A stretch of DNA of 64,000 nucleotides from Flabesymbios commensalis. Lineage: Eukaryota > Annelida > Polychaeta > Terebellida > Flabelligeridae. Each line of letters begins with the position of its first letter. The first letter of the stretch is position 1. The stretch spans positions 53,825,085 to 53,889,084 of the forward strand of contig OZ024909.1 of NCBI GenBank assembly GCA_964017125.1. Reading direction: 5' to 3'. Made by a program: the position numbers and the translations under genes. Under the pieces are notes generated by a model. The model saw only the letters and a list, made by a program, of their open reading frames with translations, was not told the DNA's origin and did not search any database. Shown here piece after piece: positions 1 to 12,115 of the stretch.

Positions 1-620
1 GGTCAATTTAAAGGTCAAATAATCGAACATATGATTTTTACCGAATAAAGCGAACAAATTGTGTAATACTTCATTTTCATGGGATTCTGACTGGTAAATA
101 AAAAAACCCCATTATAATGTAATACCTCGTCTTGAGGCGATTTTTAGTGGATAATCCATTCATGATATTATTTTGGTAATACAAGGACTTCTTCGAGACA
201 AAAAAGTAAATTCTGAGATCCAAATGTAAAACAAAAAATCAAGATTAAGGGTATTTAATGTCAAAACGTCACTTTTAAGGTCAAGAGAAAACAAGTGTAA
301 TAACTATTTATTTTTTCAAAGAGGTAACCGACCTGACCTAACTTACTGGAAGATTCATTTCTGGTAGTATTTTAGTGATTGATTCAACTTCATCTCAAAA
401 TGTCTATTTTAAGGTTAAATGAGCGAAAATATGATTCTAACAAATTCAAATAACACAATGTAATACCTTATTTCAATTTGATTTTGAGAAGAAAATCATT
501 TTCTGGTAGTAGTTTGATCCAAAGTCTCATCTCAAAAACATTTTACACAAATAAAAATTTAAACAAGTGTAATCCATATCCTTGATAAGGTTTCAACTAC
601 GTTTCTTGTAGTACAATGTT
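1..620 (-). repeat. Degenerate tandem repeat, units about 145 bp
   Basis: Phrases such as AAGGTCAA, AAATATGATT and TGTAATACC recur near 11, 267 and 410 and near 63, 120, 299 and 459. Read on the minus strand the block matches 55740-56245, where TATTTGACCTTAAAAT and GTATTACAC recur. The two blocks are therefore inverted copies of one dispersed repeat. No coding signal. Confidence 0.6.
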
Positions 621-624
621 GATA

Positions 625-770
625 GTTGGATGTCATATTTCGAATCCTGTGTCTGGAGAGCAGTGTTATCTCATTCATCTCACCATCCTCAGGAAGTTCT
701 CCTGGCCAAGTTTAGCCTGTATGTGCACAAAGGCGGCCTAAAACCCCATTCATTTTATTTCATTTGTCAT
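625..770 (+). mobile_element. Truncated tRNA-derived SINE (3' part)
   Basis: The stretch matches the last 140 bp of the full SINE at 4548-4866: TTTCGAATCCTGTGTCTGG, CTCACCATCCTCAGGA and TATGTGCACAAAGG, ending in a CATTTTATTTCATTT tail. The tRNA head is missing, so this is a 5'-truncated copy. Confidence 0.8.
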
Positions 771-814
771 ATTTATGGGTATAAGATCATTTAGCTATTT
801 TTGACTGGATAAAG

Positions 815-1520
815 TGTTCTTCGACGGCTCCCCACCGTCTTTTAGCGTTTTTCCGTTACCCTTTAACGCCACCAGATGCTCTCTAACTCCCGCCAATTGC
901 CCATCAACACATTCCAATCTCCATTTAACGCCTCACAGTCGCCCTTTAACACTTACTCATCCTCTTTTACCGTCACCTTTTAATGCCTCATTGTCGCACT
1001 TTAGCACTGCCTCGTCGTACTTAAACGCCTCCCCATTGCACGTTAACACTTCCTCGTCTCCCCTTATTGCCTCTTGATCGCTCTTCAGTGACTCTGTGAT
1101 GCCCTTTGATGCTTTTTCGTTGCCCTTTAATGCCTCCTGGTTACCTCTTAACACCCCCTTAACATACTAGAATGCATCTTACTTGCCCTTTTAAGCCATT
1201 GCCTTTTAACGCCTCTTCAGCGCTCTTTAACACCTTCTCGCTGTCCTTAAACGTCTCCCCATCGCACTTTAACGCTTCTCCATAGCCCTTTAATGCGTCC
1301 ACATTACCATTTAACGCTTTCTCGTCGTCCTGTACTGACTCCCCACCACATTTTAACACATCCAGTCGCACCTGACCGCCTCTTTGTCGTCCTTCAACGC
1401 CTTTACATTGCCCTTCAACGCGTCTTTGTCGCCTTCTAGCACCTCTTCATTGCCTCATGCCCTTTTAGTTGCAATGCCTTGTTATTCCTTGTAATTCCTT
1501 GTAATGCCTTGTTTAAATTA
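815..1520 (-). repeat. 21-bp minisatellite coding heptads on minus strand
   Basis: About 33 degenerate 21-bp units of the form CTTTAACGCCTCnnCnTTGCC. Because 21 is a multiple of three, the minus strand reads as a heptad repeat, roughly EALKGNG, across two open stretches (957-1154 and 1159-1371). Related arrays lie at 49505-49790 and 55060-55660. The conserved flank GATCTTTTCACCTTGAGCAT follows at 1537 and recurs at 55636. The ends TTTTTGACTGGATAA (about 799) and TTATCCAGTCAAAA (about 1594) are inverted repeats, so the array may sit inside a MITE-like element. Confidence 0.75.
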
Positions 1521-1639
1521 ACATTTTCGCAAAGTTAAGTTGATCTTTTCACCTTGAGCATGCTTTAATCATTAAAAACTTAGCAGACTTATATTATCCA
1601 GTCAAAATCACACCTATACGAGGTACTATGCGTTTAATT

Positions 1640-2400
1640 TGTTGCATATATGTTTTTCACCTTCCCGGAAATTGAGAGTGGTTGATATAGTATTTAGGGT
1701 TCCTTTTTATGTCAGGGGAGGGGGTAGAAAAACTTAAACACTTGTTTTTAGCTTCACAGAAGAACTGAATAAAATAAATGATGTAAATAAAATGTACATG
1801 TATTCCTTGAATTTCACTGCTATTTCATGGTATAATTCCCAGTAAGGTATTGCTTTACGTCACGTTTTGGCACCAAAGATCATTTATGTGACATTGTAAT
1901 GTGATATAAAACAGTACAGACCAATGATGTACAGCTGATAAAGTGAGTTTGGGGGTGATAGGGCACGGTGGGTTGTTGAGACCGTTTTCCTTCACTCGCC
2001 TGATAATATAGGGGTTCTGGGGCATGTCTGGGGGATTTACCCCCAGGCATGTCCATATGGCCATAGACTCGTATCGGATAGTCCCCAGAGTAACAATAGC
2101 TGAAGGTAACTATATTGCCGGTTGTTTAAGGCTACCACGGCCAACATCAGTGACTGCACTAATATGGACACTTAATACTTTGAGTAGGCATAAAACACTT
2201 AGGTATACACTTTTTCGTCATAGCTATTTCCTTTTCTAGAGTTATCGGGGTCATCTTGGATTTACCACTTTTCTGGTAGTCAGATTTTGAAAGACTTTTT
2301 CCTGCCATTAAATACATCACATTGCTGACACAACCTCTGGAAAACATCTTTGGTATACTTTTCCGGGATGTTCGAGTGGATGTTTGCATAAATCGACTAC
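1640..2400. other. Intergenic, nothing recognised
   Basis: Only short chance open frames are present. I see no motif, repeat or splice pattern I can defend. Confidence 0.5.
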
Positions 2401-2401
2401 C

Positions 2402-2737
2402 TAATATCTCCGTTTGTTATCAACATAACTTCATGATTTTTATATTCAAATGTTCTTTATTACAAAAGGATTACAATGAAACAGGCTTTGAGTCAGGAAA
2501 TAGTCACATATATCAATTATTCTCAATTTCTGATATGTTGATGATTGAAATAGTATTTAAAATGTTACACTTATGAAAATCTTGCTATTTCAATTATCAA
2601 TATACCTTAAATTGCAAATAAATTATAGGCATGACTATTTAGTGACTCAGAACCTGTTTCAACGTAATCCTTATGGCGATAAATGTACATGTAGACATTT
2701 AAATCATGAAGTTATGTTGATTACAAGCGGAGATATA
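2402..2737. repeat. Fold-back repeat, arms about 110 bp
   Basis: The left arm (about 2402-2512) and right arm (about 2628-2737) are reverse complements with scattered mismatches. Both contain ATCAACATAACTTCATGATTT, AAGGATTAC, GAAACAGG and GAGTCA. The loop is about 115 bp. The right flank carries GGCGGCCATCTTGG, a motif shared with other repeats here. Confidence 0.8.
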
Positions 2738-2749
2738 GCAGTTTGAACA

Positions 2750-4536
2750 TTTTGGCGGCCATCTTGGACGCCATCTTGAATAATGGAAAAGGCTCCAGCG
2801 GGAATCACGGGGAGTTTTAGTAGGCCTATGTTGTTTCTAATGGTATTGGGAAAGTTTCCTGAAAAATTCAGCTTTGGCATATTTTTTCCCCCTTCAGCAT
2901 GATTACAGGTCTAATACTATTCGCCTAATCATACTGCACAAGAGAAGGAGAACGTGATCCCTCCCGGCCTACTTTGATGAAGTTTTGCAATAATACCAGC
3001 TGACATTGCAATAAATCCTTGTCTGTTATCATGGGTATGGGAGCTTGATGTTGTTACCATGCAGCTCAGGGAAGGATCCAGCATTTTCACAGGGTGGGGA
3101 TCTGATGTGAATTTAATGAAATTAATAATTTAGGTGTCGACCACCTTTCTTTCTTTCAGTTAATGAGCGGGTGTTTAAGGCAACAACAAGATACATTTTG
3201 TTGTGGAAAATAGCAATATTTGGTCAATTAAGAGTAGACCGCTAATATTTAGGCTATATAGCTTTTGAAAAGAGGGATCATAATCGCTGTTTTTCTTCAC
3301 TTTAATGCGTCATATTAGTGACTGTGGTTTGTCATGATGGTGTATTCATTGATCATACACAGATACAACAGTAGGCTACTATACTGTTGTTGAACCAGTT
3401 TTTAATACGATATAGTTCATAGTATGCTGTATAGTTAAAGCCAGAAGATGTATTTTTATACATTTTGACACATTAAATCATCAATGTCTGTTTCCCTTTC
3501 TTTTTCGTCTCTAGGGCTTAGTATCACATCTCTGCGCTACATTTTATTGATCAGAATTTGTTTTTCATAATAAAATATTTTTCAATGATTTTGTTTCATG
3601 TTGTATGTGTATATGTATTTTTCTTCGCTTTTTTGCATTAAACATGTTAATTATGTTTCCAGCACACACCCACAAGACTACAACCAGTCTTAAAATGTGC
3701 TCAGAGGTATATGCTAGACATAGTAGGCCTACAATCGGTTGTGTACATGAACAAAATGGTGTAAGCGAAATTAGAAAACTATGGTATGTGGCCACCAGAC
3801 TATCAAGTAGCGGTTTTTGTAAGCACATTTTGATTAGTTCTCCATATCCTTGTGACGTTTCAGGAAGAGTTTTATTGTCTAAATTCCATCACACTCCGAA
3901 GGATTTGAAAGAGAAGGGGTAATTTGCAAAGTTTATCGCTATGTGTCCTGCTTGGCAGATTAGTGCTCGTTTTACATATCGACATCATAAAAATACCGTA
4001 TCACAGCCGTTGAGTGCATAAATAACAAGCCTATGCAATAGGCCTAATGAACACCCATCTCGATGGCAATAGTATTTAAGAACCACAATACCAGAAATGA
4101 GCACCATGTCTAAAAGCCAACCAAAGTTCACAATCGTCTATTCTTAGTGCAGCCATACTACATTATTGAAATAATGATAGGCCTAGCTACTATTATAATA
4201 ATACAAACATTTGGACATCAAAACAGAGGTGTAACTCTTTAACTTGTGTTATTGGTTAGTTTTTGTCAACCAGTCAGATAAAGAGATACCTAGTTAATCA
4301 CCAGGTGGCGCCTGAAGTTGACCAGTATAGTGCGAGTGAAGTTGACCAGACTTTTGACTAGACGTCTCTATATTATGCACAGTTTGCTCAAGGAATCTAT
4401 AGCCCTAGACAGATTCCTTGGTTTGACTAACCCCGGAAAATTCGTTTCCAGATTTTTAAAATCAGCTGTAAATTCGAGAAAGCGAATGTGGACAATAGTA
4501 TTCAGGGCAACAATTTTTAGCACTAGGCATAGGCCT
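2750..4536. other. Intergenic, nothing recognised
   Basis: The longest open frame (3605-3922, plus, 105 codons) has no domain, signal or codon pattern I recognise and no splice context. It is not called as a gene. Confidence 0.5.
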
Positions 4537-4547
4537 ATTCACCAAAA

Positions 4548-4866
4548 GGGCGGGAGCCCTAGGGTAGTGGTTAGCACCGCTGCCTTTCACGCCAGAGTTC
4601 GGGGTTCGGTTCCCGGTCTCGGCGGTTTGAAAGAAACAAAAATGTTTCTTCCCCATCCACGTGTGAAAGTTAGTATTGTGGGGAGCCTCCGTGACCGAGA
4701 GGTAGCGTGCTCGGCCTCAGACCGCCAGGGTTCGAATTTCGAATCCTGTGTCTGGAGGACAGTGTCATCTCAATCATCTCACCATCCTCAAGAGTTTCTC
4801 CGGGCCCAGTTTAGCCTATATGTGCACAAAGGTGGCCTAAAGCCCGATTCATTTCATTTCATTTTT
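4548..4866 (+). mobile_element. Full-length SINE with two tRNA-like promoters
   Basis: A 319-bp SINE flanked by an exact 11-bp target duplication, ATTCACCAAAA (4537-4547 and 4867-4877). The head is tRNA-like, with an A-box-like TAGTGGTTAGCACC and a B-box-like GGTTCGGTTCCC. A linker with AAACAAAAATGTTTCTTCC follows. A second tRNA-like unit has GAGAGGTAGCGTGCTCGG and GGTTCGAATTTCGAATCC. The tail is CATTTCATTTCATTT. RNA polymerase III internal promoters are the known transcription mode for such elements; the dimeric layout is what I see. The long open frame across this copy is incidental. Confidence 0.9.
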
Positions 4867-4875
4867 ATTCACCAA

Positions 4876-5601
4876 AAATATACCCGTGTTCAGGTTACCA
4901 ATGTTTCGAGCCTCGCAGGTGGTGAATAATTAATAATGGCCTTTTTAATTTACCCACAAGTGAACAAAGTGTCCAATTGACATTTATTGTGGATTACTGT
5001 ATACCCCATTGCAGACATTACATTGGCGTCCATAATATTTAGCGAAATCAATCCCAGGCAATTTTAGGGTCTGTTAAATTTAGCGAGCACAAGTCTGACG
5101 GCAGGTCATTTCATACAGTGTACACCATAGTACACCACCAAGTCGTGACGCCCTACAGAAAAACGACCACATACTAGATTTAGGCTACTGCAACTTATAA
5201 ATATATTCCTGAAACTTATATATTAATAGTAACACGCTAAATATACCCGTGTTCAGGTTACCAATGTTTCGAGCCTCGCAGGTGGTGAATAATTAATAAT
5301 GGCCTTTTTAATTTACCCACAAGTGAACAAAGTGTCCAATTGACATTTATTGTGGATTACTGTATACCCCATTGCAGACATTACATTGGCGTCCATAATA
5401 TTTAGCGAAATCAATCCCAGGCAATTTTAGGGTCTGTTAAATTTAGCGAGCACAAGTCTGACGGCAGGTCATTTCATACAGTGTACACCATAGTACACCA
5501 CCAAGTCGTGACGCCCTACAGAAAAACGACCACATACTAGATTTAGGCTACTGCAACTTATAAATATATTCCTGAAACTTATATATTAATAGTAACACGC
5601 A
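4876..5601. repeat. Exact tandem duplication, 363-bp unit x2
   Basis: 4876-5238 and 5239-5601 look identical at every base I compared, from AAATATACCCGTG through AGTAACACGC. The first copy starts inside the downstream target duplication of the SINE at 4548-4866. It is a very recent duplication or an assembly artefact. Confidence 0.9.
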
Positions 5602-6029
5602 TTATGGCTACATCGCGTTACAGTTTAGATATATAAAACAATATGACGGCGAGGCTGATAAGAGAAATAAAGAGTGCATAGCACATAGAATTTTTTTCTA
5701 GATTTTTAAAGACCTGTTTGGTTCAGATCCACCAGTTGGCGCTGCTACTCGTAAATCAATATTTTCGTATTGAGTCCTCCCATCAGAGCCCATAAACAGA
5801 ACACATTTTTGCCTACGACCATACATGTTCGAGCTTAACACGTACTGTTATGAAGGGGATATTTAATTTAAAATTCACTTTTTAATGAAACCAATTGTGA
5901 TTAATTGTTACTCTCTCGGCTGCACCCTCACCTGCTTAAAATAGTCCATGCAAAGATCGAGGGTTGATCACCTAACGTTACCACCAAATCTTATCTGTTA
6001 GTATCGTCTCCTCATCTATCATGTATATA

Positions 6030-6151
6030 CCCAGCAAACATGACGCATCTATAGACAATGGTTGACCAATGTTGGGCCAACGTTGGGCCAACGTCGGAGA
6101 CGGTGGGCCAACAGTGGTCAAACATTGGCTAGATGCGTCGTGTGTGCTGGG
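6030..6151. mobile_element. Palindromic MITE, CCCAGCAAACA family
   Basis: Begins TACCCAGCAAACATGACGC and ends GTGTGTGCTGGG. The core CCAATGTTGGGCCAACGT is palindromic around CGTCGGAGACGG. Family consensus: CCCAGCAAACAC, then CCAATGTTG, then GGCCAACGTCGnAGACG, then the mirror image. A TA next to several copies hints at a Tc1/mariner-type target, but this is not proven. Confidence 0.85.
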
Positions 6152-6182
6152 GGGCCTGCGCTGTCGACACCACGTATATATA

Positions 6183-6294
6183 TCCCAGCTATAACACGAG
6201 ACATTGAGCCAGTGTTGGTTTAATGTTGGGCCAACGTCAAAGATGGTGGACCAACATTAAACCAACACTGGCTCAATGTCACGTGTTAGATGGT
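6183..6294. mobile_element. Palindromic MITE, CCCAGCAAACA family
   Basis: CCCAGCTATAACACGAGACA at the left, GTGTTAGATGG at the right. The inner arms GTTGGTTTAATGTTGGGCCA and its mirror flank AACGTCAAAGATGG. Only 31 bp separate it from the preceding copy. Confidence 0.85.
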
Positions 6295-9200
6295 ATATCT
6301 ACACCACCTACACCACCATGCTTGACATCAAAGCTGAAATTAGTTCGTCATGATTCTTTGACCATATGTTGTATACCCACACATAATAAGCACGGCGAAG
6401 GTGTAAGGAGTGGGATCCATCACTGAGTAAATGTTATTGGCCAAAGAAGTGAAACGTTATATCTGCATTAAAGGAGAAGAACATAGATGGATTGGAATTT
6501 CCTCTTAATTTGTTACATATTGTTACATAATTTTTGGACCTGTTTTTTTCAAAGGGCATCTGAGGTTTTTTTTCTGGTGAATTCGGCCCTTAAATGTCGA
6601 TATTATACATGTGTTTCAATGGGATTGGCATTTGGGCTGGTGAGACCATAAGCAGCTGATAAGTTCATCAATTACGTTACATTTTCACTATTCATGTACT
6701 CCGCCATTTTTATTTTCAAATACATGGAATTGGTAAGCCTATTATCCATGATTTTTGAGATCATATGCCTACTTATGCCCATCAATGGGAATTTCTATCC
6801 ACTAGAAAATTTAAATTGCGGAAACAATGCAAAGTTTCCAGTTGATATGTGTTTTTTTCTAACTAGTTATGACATAGTCCAATAACTTGTGTCCTTATTC
6901 ACATCGATTTGATCTCGCTTTTATATATATATGAGAATGGCATCCTAGAAACTTTATTTTCTACTCTTCATAGGAGAAGTATTTGCCTTTTGTTTTCCTT
7001 AGTATAAATTCTTACTTTTGCAAATAATAAAGGCTCATGATATCTCGAAGCATCATTTTGCATCCCTGAAAACTAACTTAGTCCTAATTTTTTACACTTG
7101 AGCATTTCAGAACGACCATTTTCGTGACACCGTTTTAACAATATACGGCACTTTTCTTACAATGTATCACCCAATTAAAGTAATCGCAATATAATACTAC
7201 AAGTCGAGGGCTTGTAGTGGATGGAATATTGCAAGGGTTCATTTAGGCCTGAAAGAATCAAAAGATTGAAGTATGATTTTAACCCTCAGCGCTTTAGGGG
7301 ATTAATATGTTTTATTAGAATTTTAAATCACAGTTATTGGGAATGAAATGAGTGTTCAAACACGATTTGCATATGTATGGTCGCGAACTTAAAACAAAAT
7401 CACCCATAAAGTTGTGGGACGCGGTGGATCGTCACAATTCGTTAACCATAGGTTGTAGGCCCATCCCGTGCGCTTCGTGATCAATATTTTAAGAAGTGAT
7501 GATAATCATGATTATAGGCCATAGCTTGAGGCGTGAACCCTGTACAGTGTTTCACGCCTCAAACTATAGGGTCTATAATCATGATAATATTATTATCATG
7601 GTGATATATAGGCCCTGCAGATTGAGGCTTGAATCCTGTACCTGCTAATTGATCGTATGCAAATTTTAATCTGCTTAAAACAGGTCAGTCGTTTAGCTTC
7701 ACTGATTCATAGTATTTAGGCTACTTCAGATTCACCTCACTTGGCCTAGTATTTGGTTTTTATATCTATCATCAAAGCCAACACTTCAGTAGCTGATATT
7801 ATACTCTTTGAGGGTTAGAATTGATCATATTTTTTGAAAGTATGTAATCATAATCATAATCGAGAAATATATATATATATAATCTTAATTATAATCTATA
7901 TTCTGAAGGCACTGTAATCACTATATATATGCGTAGTAATCACGATTGCTTTTTGAACATATATCACAATAAACAAAGGCCTATTAGTTGAACCGATTTT
8001 TTATAATTTTTAAATCTAATTATTTAGAATAGTTTAGTAATTTATTTCGATTTAGGAGCCACATATATAGGCCCATATATATGTGTGTGTTCTCGCTCAG
8101 GTCTATGCGTAAATGCATATATGAATGTGGACTCTTGGCTTGTGTTTAGTTGGTTTGATGTTAGTACGACTTCCCACGTTTGATGCGTTTTCGAGGTTGG
8201 TAATGTGATTGTATATAAGCGCTATGTACAACACATGTTAGGTTGCCCTCGCGAGATCAGTATAATATACATTTTGGAGCGATAGGCCTACATAGAAAAT
8301 TGTTGAGTGAATCGCGGGAACAAAAAAAAATTGCCGATCGGGAAAAAAACAAGGTCATATAGGTTAAATGTGAACTCAATCAAGCTTTAGAAATGAATAA
8401 CCTGAAGGCCCTGCGAAGTTTAATTTGCATTCCAGTAACGCGAAACAAGTTAGGCCCTTTAGTTCTAAAAGTGGCGGACAAACGGACGATCGGGCGTGAC
8501 GCATGACGACAATAGGCATCCGGCAAAATTTGGCTTAGGCCTAATAATAAGAATATCAACAACAACGCTGCTTCATTAAACATATCATTAAAAAAAATAT
8601 TCTTTTAATTGTGACCGCAAACTAAATTTGTAATTGTAGCTTAAATTGGTAGGTCTATTTAAAATAAAATGGGGATGAAAAATGAGATCAGTATGCTGTG
8701 GTGTCTGAATGGTTATCCCAGCATGGGGATAACCCTTGGCCCTATATAACACACTGCACTCAACACCCCCACACGTGACAGGAACCAGGGATCAGGGTGC
8801 TGCTGAAGGCAGCTCCAAACCGGATCCACACAAGAGGTGCTGATACATCAAGTGCCATGTTACCATGGCTACATTATACCGATTACGAAAAACTTTATAT
8901 CAAGTAGTAGTTTGGCTTGGAATTTGAAAAACATGGGGCCACCTTGAGAATTGCCCAATAGATGTTTTACTTTTACCAAAACATACTTAAAACACGGATC
9001 GTCGGAGACGGAATTAGGCCTCAGCCTCTAATCCTCGTCTAAAAGGGAATATCAGTTGTAAAATAAAAATATAAATACACATAATATTGCAATGTAAGAT
9101 ATTTCTTACACATTTTAAAGGAAAGATGGCAAGTTCGTAAGACATTTTTTTTACCAAAATAGGACATTTTGATGTAATTTTCACCTTGCAAAATTTTTAA

Positions 9201-10132
9201 GGCTTCTGAGCTCGAGTTTATGTGATTGTCGCCATGGAAAATATATTGACGTTCAGAGATATGTATATAATTATATATTTGCTTTTAACATGTTTAATAT
9301 TGCATTAATTTTTAAAAATGTTTGATAAGTGAAAATAGTGTAAATAGGCCTACAAGTGTAAATAGGCCTACATGTTTTGCGGGTGCCTACAACAGAGTAT
9401 TCTGTATAACGATTCGAAAAGTGAACATAACAATAATTTATCGGTTCAATCGCGCACAATTACACGCATTTGGGTTGTGTCTATCTCCTTTAATAGGCCT
9501 ATATTGAATTTTACAATTAATTTAAATCGATAGGAGCCTATTTTTAATTTTAAACCACTGCACTGCCGTGCTAAGCCAAAAGGCAGTATAACTATGCTTA
9601 CTTTACAAGTAAGCATATAAGCAATAATTATATACTGATTATAGGTTATCGGGATTGGGCTGGGTGCATTTAACAACATGGTATCCCGCCCTGGTATCCC
9701 GCCGTCCGTTCAGTTCCATTTCTACCCAAGGCAGTCTCATTTGCTCATTAACCGACAGGGACATGTGTTGTGCATATTGAGCGTGTGACTCTATTCAGAC
9801 GAGCTGCGTACTGCGATAGTGCATGGTTGTATAGGCCTATCCCTGATTTCAATACAGCTCATATGGCCGTGGTACAAAGTACGACTCTTGTTGTTCTAGA
9901 TCATTCAATTTGAATATTCATTTTAGGTTACGTCACTCTGCCACGATTCACAACTCACGCTGAGCAGGGTGAAAATTGCTAGGCTTTTGGCTATAGTCTG
10001 ATGGTATACATTTTGATGCATAGAAGCCAACCTTGTTGGCCAATACAATGAAGTATGGGAGAGGGATATTATATAACCTTGTTTTCACCGAGTGACGTCA
10101 CTGCGTTTCACAGAATATTGTTTGACGAGCAT
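6295..10132. other. AT-rich intergenic stretch
   Basis: No gene found. It holds a hairpin at 7501-7588, AT dinucleotide runs near 7868-7885, and a doubled GTGTAAATAGGCCTACA at 9338-9372. Confidence 0.5.
7501..7588. repeat. Hairpin, arms about 37 bp
   Basis: ATAATCATGATTATAGG and GCTTGAGGCGTGAA on the left are mirrored by TTCACGCCTCAAACTATAG and TATAATCATGATAAT on the right, around a 13-bp loop. A partial third piece (GATTGAGGCTTGAATCCTG) follows near 7620. Confidence 0.8.
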
Positions 10133-12115
10133 AGGGCAAAACGGGGCACAATGATACACAATTTTTTTTTAGTTTCTCTCATTTCGTTGTAAAGGGATTG
10201 CCGCTTTCTGCTGCATATGCAAGAAGGGATATTGTGTATTAAACTGAGGCACAATAACCTTGCCAGTTCGTACACGTTTTACGTGGGAGTGATAACAAAT
10301 AAAAGTGATTCACTGTGTCCCTACACAGGGGCACAGCGAATCGGCGTCCGGTGTACACTGAAAAATCGACGGAGCAATGTGCTGTCTAAAATTGTCCAGC
10401 GCGTACACCTCCACCTATCACAACAACCACCTTCAACCACCATACCGCCACCCACAATCACCACCACCATGCACCAGCAACCACAAGCACCATATCACCA
10501 CTCATGATCATCACAACCATGTACCACCAACCACAGTCACCACTCACAATCACCACCAATATGCACCACCAACCACAATCACCTCCGACAATAACCATCA
10601 CCATGCATCATCAACCACATTCACCACATTACCTCCCACAATCACCACCATAATGCACCACCAACCACATTCTTGACATCACCTCCCACAATCACCACCA
10701 AAATGCACCACCAACCACATTCACCACATCACCTCCCACAATCACCACCACCCACCAACAACCACATTCACCACATCACCTCCCACAATCACCACCACTA
10801 TGCACCACCAACCACATCACCTCCCACAATCACCACCACCACCAACCACATTCACCACACCATCTCCCACAATCACCACCACTATGCACCACCAACCACA
10901 TTCACCACATCACCTCCCACAATCACCACCACTATGCACCACCAACCACATTAACCACATCATCTCCCACAATCACCACCACCATGCACCACCAACCACA
11001 TTCACCACATCACCTCCCACAATCACCACCACCATGAACCACCAACCACATTAACCACATCATCTCCCACAATCACCACCACCATGCACCACCAACCACA
11101 TTCACCACATCACCTCCCACTATCTGCTCTGCACCACCATGCACCACCAACCCCATTCACTACATCACCTGCCATAATCACCACCATGCAGCACCAGCGA
11201 CATTCACCACATTACGTCCCACAATCACCACCAGTATGCCCCACCAACCACAATCACTTCCCACAATCACCACCACAATGGACCACCAACCACATTCACC
11301 ACATCACCTCCCACAATCACCACCACCATGCAGCACCAGCGACACTCGCCACATTATCTCCCACAATCACCACCACTATGCACCACCAACAGCAATCACC
11401 TCCCACAATCACCACCACTATGCACCATCAACCACAATCACCCCCCACAATCACCACTACTATGCACCACCAACCACATTTACCATATCAGAACCTACAA
11501 TCACTACAACCATGCACTACCATTCACAATACTATGTCCACACCACCAGACGTCACATCACAGCACACCGGGAGGTTTGATTTGCTAACATATAGAACAC
11601 TTAAAAAGAAACACCTATAAGTGTTAAATGTTTTGAGAAACATCATTAACCAAAGGTATATTTCGCCGGGGTACAAAAAATTGATTGGAGTACAGTGAAT
11701 CATGGGGTACAGAGAAGCATGATTCACTGTGCCCCGATTCACTGTGCCCCATTGTATTGAATGACTTATACCTTGCTCCCCAGGTCAATGCAGCTTGAAT
11801 GTCAAAGGAACACTTGTTCAGTATTGTGTCAAATGAACACTGTAAACATTGCAATACTAATTAATTAATATCTCTCAACGATCCACATTACACGAAACAC
11901 AAATCCAAGTCACAGAAATTTACTTTTGGTGGATAAAAGCACACTTTGTCTCGCTATATTACAGGTAGATATTTTGATCTTCATTTAATATTTCAAGAAT
12001 GGGTAATCCCCAAATACAAAAAGTGATGACGTCACGTCGTATTCCCGCTGTCAATATTCTCTAAATAGCATTTGAATCAATGTGCCCCGTGATTCACTGT
12101 GCCCCGGTTTTCTCT
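10133..12115. mobile_element. Possible DNA transposon with GGGGCACAGTGA termini
   Basis: The left end AAACGGGGCACAATGA and right end TGATTCACTGTGCCCCGG are inverted repeats over about 27 bp with 6 mismatches. The word GATTCACTGTGCCCC or its complement recurs inside (near 10308, 10329, 11724, 11740 and 12090), as subterminal repeats do. I found no clear target duplication and no transposase, so superfamily and exact ends are uncertain. Confidence 0.5.
10400..11560. repeat. CAC-rich satellite, 50-bp unit
   Basis: More than 20 units of a 50-bp repeat containing CACCACCAACCACATTCACC and CTCCCACAATCACCACCA. Successive ATG positions (10884, 10934) are 50 bp apart. The unit is not a multiple of three, so the His/Pro/Gln/Ser/Thr-rich open frames that run across it in every frame are by-products. 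Confidence 0.9.

Noticed and set aside
3605-3922. A 105-codon gene
   Set aside because: No recognisable domain, no splice or promoter context, and the composition is that of the surrounding DNA.
4555-4625. A functional tRNA gene (also 13185-13275 and 39750-39826)
   Set aside because: A and B boxes are visible, but each is the head of a SINE with a body, tail and, in two of the SINEs here, target duplications.
4318-4929. A 203-codon gene, and its counterpart at 14114-14599
   Set aside because: Both are read-through of the same SINE in opposite orientation, so similarity between them is repeat similarity and not gene conservation.
10217-11620. A His/Pro/Gln-rich protein gene
   Set aside because: The open frames come from a 50-bp satellite that lacks stops in all frames; 50 is not a multiple of three, so no frame is preserved from unit to unit.
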